A stretch of DNA of 64,000 nt from Spodoptera frugiperda (lineage: Eukaryota; Arthropoda; Insecta; Lepidoptera; Noctuidae). Numbering within the stretch: the stretch's first letter is position 1; each line of letters starts with the position of its first letter. Below the pieces are notes generated by a model that was not told the DNA's origin, ran no database searches, and saw only the letters and a program-made list of their open reading frames with translations. The translations under genes and the position numbers were made by a program. This document shows, piece by piece, positions 55,622 through 64,000 of this stretch. The DNA lies in NCBI RefSeq assembly GCF_023101765.2, contig NC_064214.1:8128001-8192000 (forward strand), read 5' to 3'.

Positions 55622-55925
55622 CGCCACGTTAGTCGAGTGGTCGCAAGTGCGACTACTGAACAAGGGGTCTTGGGTTCCATTCCCAGGTCGAGCAAAGTAC
55701 TACTGGGCATTTTTCGGTTTTTCGAAAATTCCTCAGTGGTAGCACGGAGTCTGAAATTGTGCCCTGTATAGTGTATATGGCAATAAGCTCACTCCCTATT
55801 ACACGCGACTTATAACACAAATAGTGAAAAGTGGGTGTACAGTACATTGTATAGTGGCATTAGGTACTTGCTGAAATGTGTACTGCTGCCAACCCCTTCA
55901 GGCATAAAAGGCGTGACGTTGACGT
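55622..55925 (+). repeat. S3 tRNA-derived SINE, nearly full length
   Basis: Head GTTAGTCGAGTGGTCGCAAG, B box GGGTTCCATTCCCAGG, then TCCTCAGTGGTAGCACGGAG, GTATATGGCAATAAGCTCAC and AAAAGGCGTGACG. The best S3 copy in the window. Confidence 0.85.
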
Positions 55926-56459
55926 TGAGTCCTATAGTAGTTCCTTTATTTAATTCAATAGTACAAACGTATCAACAGTTGGAGATCTACAACTTTTACT
56001 CACAGAAACTAAACAATGAAGTACTAATTATTATTCCAACTTAGATAGGAATTAAATAGAAAAGCAACCCTTTTACAGTTCCACTAAAATCAAGAATTTA
56101 ATCCGTAAGTTGAACGACCTATACAATATCTTTACACTGACTACACAAACTTTCAACTAACTGAACCAAATCAAGGCAAGGTGTTGATAAATCTTTAAAT
56201 CTTTTACACAGACGCACATCAACCTACACCTTTCTATTTTTCAAGTTTCAACTTTATTATTTCGATATAAAGTTAAAAATCCAACAGGTTAAATAAGAAT
56301 CTTGATCTGCTGGTGTCGATACAATTTAAAACTCTTTGTCTTGTAGAACCTGGGCGTCAATGACGAAGTAAAGGTATTGTAATTAAAGCTTAGGTCTTAG
56401 GAACGTTGAAAAAACATTGATTTATTAACAACTACTGGAACTAATCTAATCTAGACTAT
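55926..56459. other. No recognised feature
   Basis: Nothing supportable. Confidence 0.4.
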
Positions 56460-56825
56460 CTAGATTAATAAATAAAATTGGATGTCATACATACGATACA
56501 TACTTTTAAATAATATTTTTGTCTGTCTGTCTGTCTCTTTGTTCCAGCTAATCTCTGAAGTGACTGGACCGATTTCGACGGGAAATAGCTGATGTACTAA
56601 GGAGTGACTTAGGCTACTTTTATTTTAGAAAAATAAAGTAATGTTGAAGTACTGTCCAGTACAATGAATCGTAAAATGTGTTGCTAATCGCAAATCTCGA
56701 GAACAGCTGAACCAATTTCGCTAATTCTTTTTTGTTGGGTTTGTCTGTTAGAAGAATACTTTTATGTTAGAAAAGATACGTAAAAACTTTCTTAAGCGAA
56801 ACCAAGTTTGTGGGGTCCGCTAGTA
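56460..56825 (+). repeat. LINE/Helitron-like 3'-end repeat with GTCT run
   Basis: GTCTGTCTGTCTGTCTC, AGTGACTGGACCGATTTCG, CTCGAGAACAGCTGAACCAA, ending CCAAGTTTGTGGGGTCCGCTAGTA. Two adjoining modules of the same kind. Confidence 0.6.
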
Positions 56826-57570
56826 AAGAATATTTAAAGAACCTTATGACACGTATGTGTACACACGTTCCTTACTATCTTTCACATTTATAGTGTTAGT
56901 AAAATTTATTTCATCCACCTCACTCCACTAACGACTTATTAGACCATAAACATCAATTAATTAGACTAGAACAGTTCAAATTAATAAAGTTTACAAACTT
57001 TACCAATTAATATTAATTCTATACAATACCGATTATACTAATTATGTTGTCAAGTTTTATCCACGTCCACGTGTAGCGAATTATTTTTATAGACAAACGA
57101 AATCTTCAAACCTTCAAGAAAAGAGTGTATTAAATGATAAATGATATTTATTTCTGTAAATAGGTTATAAAATAACACTTTTACACGTCAATATTTCAAA
57201 TAGCTAGATGAGGCCGTTTGCTTTCTTAAAAACTCGGCAACGTACACAAAACTCTGGTATTGCAGGTGTCAATGGGCACCGCTGATCACTAAGTAGCTAC
57301 TTAGATCGCCGAAAGTGGTAAGCTTACCAATCCTAGGGGTTATGGCTAACCACTAACCACTAACCGCTTTTCTAAAGAGAAAGGTCTTTGCTCGATGTCT
57401 GACTTACTATAGCTAATAATAATGATGATGATTTTGGTCATTAAGCAGTCGGGAAAAACAATGTCAATGATTTTTGTTGTAAACCATAAAATCTTTCTTC
57501 AGTTGTTAGAGTTTTATAAATACAAAACACTGTCTTGTTAATCGAGCGGTGTATAGAATAGAATTAGACG
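56826..57570. other. Mostly unrecognised; LINE-tail words at 57230-57310
   Basis: GCAACGTACACAAAACTCTG and CAGGTGTCAATGGGCACCGC are a diverged copy of the 46330 repeat. Confidence 0.4.
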
Positions 57571-57594
57571 TTAGTTTGCGGAAATCCATGCTAC

Positions 57595-57868
57595 ATTAAC
57601 AATACAATAGATTTCTGGCTTTCATTAAAAATTCGAGCTGCGGGAGCCGCCGAGTCAACACCTCCTGAAGATGCTCCGTGGAGGAGCGAAACGTTTGTCG
57701 TGTGTGTGTTTTATGTAGCACCTCTGTTGCATGAACATTTAATTGCGGGCAGGAAGGCAGTGTTTGATATTTATTTAGTTTTTCCAAAAAGAAACGCCGC
57801 ATGCTTAAATTACATCTATGTATAATAAGCGGAATGAAAACTAAAAATCTATTGTATTGTTAGTAATT
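57595..57868. mobile_element. Inverted-repeat element with hammerhead-like core
   Basis: TTAACAATACAATAGATTTC at the left and its imperfect reverse complement (57832-57865) bound about 270 bp. The interior holds the ribozyme-like block at 57657-57708 and an ORF-like stretch on the minus strand without motif. A solo end is at 23028-23097. Penelope-like elements carry hammerhead motifs in their terminal repeats; this could be such a remnant. Confidence 0.65.
57657..57708 (+). ncRNA. Hammerhead-ribozyme-like motif, probably degenerate
   Basis: CTGAAGA (57665-57671) fits the conserved CUGANGA; GCTCC/GGAGC (673-677/683-687) makes stem II; GAAA (57688-57691) follows at once; then a 2-bp stem III and the cleavage triplet GTC (57697-57699). 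Defects: an extra T between CUGANGA and stem II, and a poorly paired stem I (AACAC 657-661 with GTGTT 704-708 but with mismatches between). Confidence 0.4.
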
Positions 57869-58406
57869 GAGTGGTAGTTGATTAGAAGCCGAGCTGTGTT
57901 CGAATTTTTACATTTTCAGTAAAAACATTGAGTTTGAAATAGTGCCTGGTAGTAAACTGAAGTTAGTGTAAGGACCGTGGTTTACAATTAAATAAGAAAA
58001 CCCATTCAACTCTACAAGAAGGACTACAGATGTAATCGTGAAGGCAGCCACAGAGGTATGCAAAGAGGTCGTAAATAAGAAAGGGACTCCGTGGTATCTA
58101 CTTACAACGATATTACTGGGGACAACGATTCTTTGGATAGTTACGTGAAGAAAAATGGACTTTATCAGCGCCACTAACATCTCGTTTCTAGGTGTATTTT
58201 CTAGAAAAACTCCCTATATGTCTCAACTTTCAGCATACAATAGTTTAAGCTATACTTTGTCTGTCAGTCAATATCGGTAGATTGACAGCTAGCTAGCCAT
58301 TCCAATGCAAGAGTAGTATTGATTCCGTTCATGCATTTGATAGCAAACATAATAAAAAGCTTATAAAAATAACAACTAACCCAGAAGTTATAATATTTTT
58401 GTAGGA
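57869..58406. other. No recognised feature
   Basis: Flank of the Gypsy element; nothing supportable. Confidence 0.4.
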
Positions 58407-58683
58407 TTGAATATTAAGACGGAGTTAAAAACATCCACCTTACCGGGGAATATTTGTAAAATAATATCACCATATAATAATTTTTGCATATTAATTTATT
58501 CATAGTAAGGTAGTAGAACAAAATACATTAATTAACACTTATTAACACTTATAAATATAATACCATTTATTTAGCAAATAAAATAACATCATAATAATTA
58601 TACTTATCTTTTAGCACAAAATATCACACTTCAACACAGAATTAAACTCGAGAGAGAGAGCTCCGCACCGAACGACGTCTCAA

Positions 58684-58727
58684 ACAAGAATGACCAACAT
58701 TGGTCGGCGCAGGGTGTTTTATAAAAA
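58684..58727 (-). promoter_or_regulatory. LTR core promoter: TATAAAA and TCATTC initiator
   Basis: TATAAAA begins at 58723 on the minus strand and TCATTC, a perfect match to the arthropod initiator TCAKTY, has its A at 58691, 32 nt downstream. This predicts the start of the R region and of genomic RNA. Confidence 0.6.
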
Positions 58728-59150
58728 CTATGAGTCATACCTGTTTGTCATCGTTCGAATGTTGGCTTTCCGTTTAATTTAAAAGTAACCATTATTAACT
58801 GTAATTATAATTTTATATAATTATTTATACATAGACATATTATTCCTTATTTATTAACATTATATATTTTATATATCTGCACCTATACATAGGCATAAAC
58901 TATCACGGCCATACTGACAATACTTCGTCCTCGAAGTATACCGTACTATTCTATATCTATATGTTAAACAGATAAACGAGTAGGTACATACGATTCATTA
59001 ATGAACATATACATGACACAAAATGAAAGAATGTAGTCAACACACTTCATAAGGCAATTTGTTTGCCATATTTCATAAGTTTTGAAGTCAGATCGAATCA
59101 AGTCGAGTCAAACATTTTTATACACACAGTCCAAATAGGTAACAGTATTC

Positions 59151-60492
59151 TTGCCAACTAAATAGACATGTCGATCACATTCACCCGCTGCTGGTGAGAT
59201 AATCGACACCAAATAGCAGGCCGACCAGCGGTTTTTGAGTAATGCCAACTACATAGTCATGTCAATCACATTCACCCGCTGCCTGTGAGATAATTGACAC
59301 CAAATAGTAGGCCGACCAGCGGTACTCTGACTGATAATTATTGAGTAATGCCAACTACATAGTCATGTCAATCACATTCACCCGCTGCCTGTGAGATAAT
59401 TGACACCAAATAGTAGGCCGACCAGCGGTACTCTGACTGATAATTATTGAGTAATGCCAACTACATAGTCATGTCAATCACATTCACCCGCTGCCTGTGA
59501 GATAATTGACACCAAATAGTAGGCCGACCAGCGGTACTCTGACTGATAATTATTGAGTAATGCCAACTACATAGTCATGTCAATCACATTCACCCGCTGC
59601 CTGTGAGATAATTGACACCAAATAGTAGGCCGACCAGCGGTACTCTGACTGATAATTATTGAGTAATGCCAACTACATAGTCATGTCAATCACATTCACC
59701 CGCTGCCTGTGAGATAATTGACACCAAATAGTAGGCCGACCAGCGGTACTCTGACTGATAATTATTGAGTAATGCCAACTACATAGTCATGTCAATCACA
59801 TTCACCCGCTGCCTGTGAGATAATTGACACCAAATAGTAGGCCGACCAGCGGTACTCTGACTGATAATTATTGAGTAATGCCAACTACATAGTCATGTCA
59901 ATCACATTCACCCGCTGCCTGTGAGATAATTGACACCAAATAGTAGGCCGACCAGCGGTACTCTGACTGATAATTATTGAGTAATGCCAACTACATAGTC
60001 ATGTCAATCACATTCACCCGCTGCCTGTGAGATAATTGACACCAAATAGTAGGCCGACCAGCGGTACTCTGACTGATAATTATTGAGTAATGCCAACTAC
60101 ATAGTCATGTCAATCACATTCACCCGCTGCCTGTGAGATAATTGACACCAAATAGTAGGCCGACCAGCGGTACTCTGACTGATAATTATTGAGTAATGCC
60201 AACTACATAGTCATGTCAATCACATTCACCCGCTGCCTGTGAGATAATTGACACCAAATAGTAGGCCGACCAGCGGTACTCTGACTGATAATTATTGAGT
60301 AATGCCAACTACATAGACATGTCAATCACATTCACCCGCTGCCTGTGAGATAATTGACACCAAATAGTAGGCCGACCAGCGGTACTCTGACTGATAATTA
60401 TTGAGTAATGCCAACTACATAGTCATGTCAATCACATTCACCCGCTGCCTGTGAGATAATTGACACCAAATAGTAGGCCGACCAGCGGTACT
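59151..60492. repeat. 106-bp tandem array, about 13 units
   Basis: Units begin GTAATGCCAACTACATAG at 59239 and every 106 bp to 60405; the last is cut at about 60492 and a diverged, shorter unit precedes 59239. Internal units are identical except A for T in the unit at 60299. Each unit contains CCGCTG...CAGCGG and TGTCAAT...ATTGACA inverted repeats. The array lies between pol and the TATA box. Confidence 0.97.
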
Positions 60493-60761
60493 CAGATGGA
60501 TTAAATCAAATCTTTTTTATTCATTCGCAGTATGACATTGAGTCTAGCAGTCTCTTAGGATTCTCAAGAAAAAGTTATAAATTCATTTTTTTTGTATCAT
60601 GTATATATTCTCCAGTAACATTTGTAGATAACTTATGTTCCTATAAAAAGCTTTAATTTGAAATAATCATGTAGTACATAACATTATGAAATTCATAAAT
60701 CAATCATCCAATAATGGTTATCCTATAGTTAAGTATTCACATATAATTTATATTATTTCTT

Positions 60762-63043
60762 TTAAATGGCATGTTCAACAGCACTGTCTTCATCGACCCA
60801 TTCTCCTGGCCAAAACCGCAATTTTTCCTTAGCGACAACAATATTCCTAACATTACCGTTCCCTTTCAGAGCATAGCGATCATTTGGAAGGATAGACTGG
60901 ATTTCGTAAGGACCCTTAAATCTAGATTTTAATTTATCATTACGCCTATGATCCTGACTAACATAGACCAAATCTCCTATATTATATTGTTTGTTATTAC
61001 GCCTAACATGATCAAATCGTTGCTTAAATGATTCTGCTATTTTTTGTAGCCTCTGTTTCGCAATTTCACGATCAGCTTGGACATCAATGTCGGGATGCAA
61101 ATCCTCGTCATTAATAATTTCGTTTAGATGAGATTGTACTATAGGTATATTTGCTTCTACCCCGATTAGTAGACGTAAGGGAGTGAACCCAGTTGACTTT
61201 TGTACTGTCGTGTTAATGGATTGCTGTACTTTTATTAAAACGTTCGGCCAGTCTGACGGTTCCTCGCACATAGTATTTAACATATTGACTACAGTGGCCA
61301 CGTAACGCTCAACCTGGCCATTGCCTCTGGGCGTACCAGTAGCTATCATGTGGTGTTCGATATTTAGTTCTCTAAAAAGTGCTTGGATTTGATTGGAGCT
61401 AAAATTTGTACCACGATCAGTTACTACCAGCGATGGTGTACCAAATAGTGTCACAGTTTCTCGGATAATTGGTATTAACTCTCCCGTACTCAGTGTTTTA
61501 AGGGGTTTTAATAAACAAAATTTGGTGAAACCATCAACTAATAATAGAATATGTTTAAAGCCCTCCGTGGTTGTTGGAAAAGGCCCTGTGCAATCTAAAT
61601 GTACGGTATGGAAGGGCACCGCAGTTTTATCGATGGGATGTAACAACCCTTGCTTAGGACCGGAGAACCCCTTTTTCTGGACGCAAATAAGACAATGGTT
61701 AATATATTTTCTGATAAAAGCTATTATACCTGGGAACCAAAAATATTGTCGGATTTTATGTAGAACCTTATCGAACCCCACATGGCAGTTTTCATCATGA
61801 AATAGTTTTAAGATTTTTATTCTACATCCCTTCGGCACAAACAACCTCGGCTCAGCATCAGGACTAGTTTTATAATGCAATAAATTATTTTTAATTACAT
61901 ATTGATTAGAGTCTAAGTTACCAGCTTGCAATTGCGACATTAGGGTCTGGGTTTCGGAATCATTTGTTTGAGCAATTTTCAACCATGACTCGGGACTTAC
62001 ATTATCAGCTTCAATAAAATTAACTTCATGATAATGCCGCCGTTCTAATGGAGCAGACACAGGATTGCGACTTAAAAAATCAACATGACTGATGAATTTA
62101 CCCTTTTTGTATTGGATATCAAACTGAAAATCCTGCATGAATGTCCACCAACGTGCTACCCTAGGTGACAAGTCTTTCTTTGTCATGGTTGATTTTATTG
62201 CATTGCAATCAGTTATTATTGTAAATTTAATACCAAGAAGATATACTCGAAAATGTTTTAATGCATTAAAAATCGCAAGTGTTTCTAGGTCATAAGAACA
62301 GTACTTGGATTCTGCTGGACTTGTCCGTTTACTATAATAAGCAACTACTTTGTTTACACTTCCTACTTTTTGTAATAATATTGCCCCGTAACCTATAGCA
62401 CTAGCATCGGTGTGTAATTCTGTTGCACACCGAGGGTCAAATATTGTCAAGAGAGGTTTGGAGGTAAGATGATCAATAACATACTTTCGTGCTCTATCTT
62501 GTTCAATACCCCATTCCCATTTTTGATTGTTTTTAGTCAATTTTGTTATACAAGCTGTCTTTGAGGCAAAATCGGGAATAAATTTTCTAAAATAACTACA
62601 TAGACCCATAAACTGCCGAACTTGTTTAACATTAGTAGGAATCGGTGAATTTGCTAAAGCATTGATTTTGGATTCACCTGGTCTAACACCCTCCCGGGAT
62701 ATTTGCCTACCTAGATACTCGATGCTATCTACAAAGAATTTGCATTTCTTAAGATTCACTGTAAATCCACAAGAACTAAGTGCCGAAATTGTTTGCTCCA
62801 AATAGGATAAACCCTCTTCAATTGTATTAAATGCGATCAAAATGTCATCAATATAAACTAATATAAATGGTAAATGGCCTACTGCCTTAGTGATGGCTCT
62901 TTGAAACACTGACGGGCCATTACAAATTCCAAAAGGCATTTTTACAAACTCGTAGTGTCCATCTGGCGTTACGAAGGCTGTGTATTTTGTGGAGTTACTA
63001 GAAATCGGGATTTGGTAAAAGCCATTTTTCATATCAATAGATA
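60762..63043 (-). mobile_element. pol: Ty3/Gypsy retrotransposon pol: RT (N-truncated), RNase H, integrase
   Basis: One open frame of about 760 element-derived residues ending EHAI and TAA. Numbering the open frame from 63101: RT palm with YIDD at 83-86; RNase H with D232, E273, D298 and D341; integrase zinc finger H435, H440, C470, C473; core D503, D562, E598 (D,D35E); and a GPYE module at 730-733. The first 20 or so codons come from unrelated flanking DNA, so gag, protease and the RT fingers are missing. No internal stops, which suggests a recent insertion. The lineage within Gypsy was not determined; mdg3-like is a guess. The plus-strand 135-codon frame opposite it is a shadow. Confidence 0.93.
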
Positions 63044-64000
63044 TACAGGGTGTCCCTGAAGTCGACGTCCAACAGGCACCAGATGATCGGCAAGGTTTCA
63101 AATGTTATCAGAAAAATATAAAAAAAATTCTAAGTCCTACAGTTTTTAAATTACAGTGACTTATGTGTTATCCACGAAAAAGTACACCCTGTGCCAGTCT
63201 TTTGACTCTTGTTGCTACAAATCTTTATTTTTTCGTCTGCAGTCTTCCTTACATTATGCTGAATAGTGCTCCAGTAATATGGAATCATAAATTCTTAGCC
63301 AACTGCTTTAGATTGGAAAACATTGTTAGTTTTAGAGGAACCAAATACTCTGAATACAATTATCACCTTACTTTAAGTGACTGTACTGAATAAATTATGT
63401 ATGGCGCTAGTAGTGGCAAATTTCACCAAAGTTGGCGCATTTAATAAGGATTATAAAATGGTATAGCACTTTGCACATTATTTCTTAAATTCGACACAAA
63501 AAAAGATTTTTCAACGAAACTCTGTTTCGATTAATTTATTTAAACTTACTAAAAATTCTTATAGTGTACTCAAATCATACGTTATAACCTCGTATGTACT
63601 AGACAACACTTTGCACGCGATTTGTTATCATCATGTTGAAAATCAGCGAGGATCTCTTGTCAAACAACATTGTCTGTTTACCCGTGATTTCGCTTGCAGC
63701 ATTCGTCGTTTATTATCGCTAGACGAACTGGTGTTGAGCATCTCGAGCCATCGTACCCGGGCTTCGGCATTTTAGCTGGGTACTGGCTTTTTTGCGCCGT
63801 GTTGATTATTTATTTTTTAAATAATTTTTTGCTTTACCTGCAATTCCTTGTAACGGTGCAAATAACTCTTTCTCGACAAACTAAAGAATATTTGATGCTT
63901 CATCCCGCATTTGATCACCAGGCATGAACACGTAACTTAATCGGAGGATTCACCCATTTCCTTTTTTTTTTTTTGATGGGGATGTGACGAGTATTTGTAC
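63044..64000. other. Unrelated DNA replacing the 5' part of the Gypsy element
   Basis: Begins ACAGGGTGTCCCTGAAG at the breakpoint; ACACCCTGT follows at 63183-63191, a possible short inverted partner. Three plus-strand frames of about 76 codons have no recognisable motif. Whether this is an insertion into the element or the genomic side of a truncation cannot be told, as the window ends here. Confidence 0.5.

Larger units (their letters stand above)
58407..60755 (-). mobile_element. 3' non-coding/LTR-like region of the Gypsy element
   Basis: On the minus strand, after the pol stop at 60762, come about 260 bp of AT-rich DNA, the 106-bp tandem array, a spacer, a TATA box with initiator, and a downstream part with AATAAA words (GCTAAATAAATGG, GAATAAATTAAT). 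That order (repeats, promoter, polyadenylation signal) is U3-R-U5-like. The exact TG...CA boundaries cannot be fixed without a second LTR. Only one copy is in the window. Confidence 0.6.

Noticed and set aside
59239..60492. Possible CRISPR array or centromeric satellite
   Set aside because: The 106-bp units abut directly with no unique spacers, the host is eukaryotic, and the array is enclosed by Gypsy pol on one side and a TATA/initiator pair on the other.
61393..61800. Plus-strand 135-codon frame
   Set aside because: Antisense shadow of the integrase-coding region.

Overview
This 64 kb window is from an insect nuclear genome, most likely a moth (Lepidoptera; noctuoid is my guess). The evidence is intron-exon structure with GT-AG junctions, AT-rich DNA, several tRNA-derived SINE families of the moth type, RTE-like LINE remnants, many short inverted-repeat elements (MITEs) and a Ty3/Gypsy element. 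No bacterial, operon or CRISPR signature was seen.

The only host protein-coding gene I can support is a cytochrome P450 of the CYP4 clan on the minus strand. Nine coding exons between 42163 and 10234 join in frame, with correct splice sites at every junction, into a complete 490-residue enzyme. It has the N-terminal membrane anchor, proline hinge, WxxxR, ETAMG, EGHDTT, ExxR, PERF and heme-cysteine motifs. A polyadenylation signal lies at 10138-10143. A splice acceptor 38 nt before the ATG implies a non-coding first exon; two candidate promoter/first-exon blocks lie at about 44.3 kb and 49.7 kb. The coding exons span 32 kb because introns 1, 7 and 8 are packed with transposable-element debris.

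Layout: 1-10.1 kb is intergenic repeat debris downstream of the P450. 10.1-42.2 kb is the P450 with its TE-filled introns. 42.2-50 kb is its likely 5' region. 50-58.4 kb is intergenic with SINEs, a MITE containing internal tandem repeats, and a terminal-inverted-repeat element holding a hammerhead-ribozyme-like core (57.6-57.9 kb). 58.4-63.04 kb is the 3' two thirds of a Gypsy retrotransposon on the minus strand: an open RT/RNase H/integrase frame followed by an LTR-like region whose upstream part is a 106-bp tandem array (about 13 units). At 63.04 kb unrelated DNA replaces the start of the pol frame.

Repeat families are named here S1 (poly-A-tailed SINE-like, about 200 bp, 14 copies, no obvious tRNA head), S2 and S3 (tRNA-derived SINEs), S4 (short SINE-like pair), M1-M8 (inverted-repeat elements) and R (LINE 3'-end-like). 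These labels are mine and carry no database meaning. Family assignments rest on comparison of copies within the window and on general knowledge of insect repeats; repeat edges are approximate unless a target-site duplication is given.
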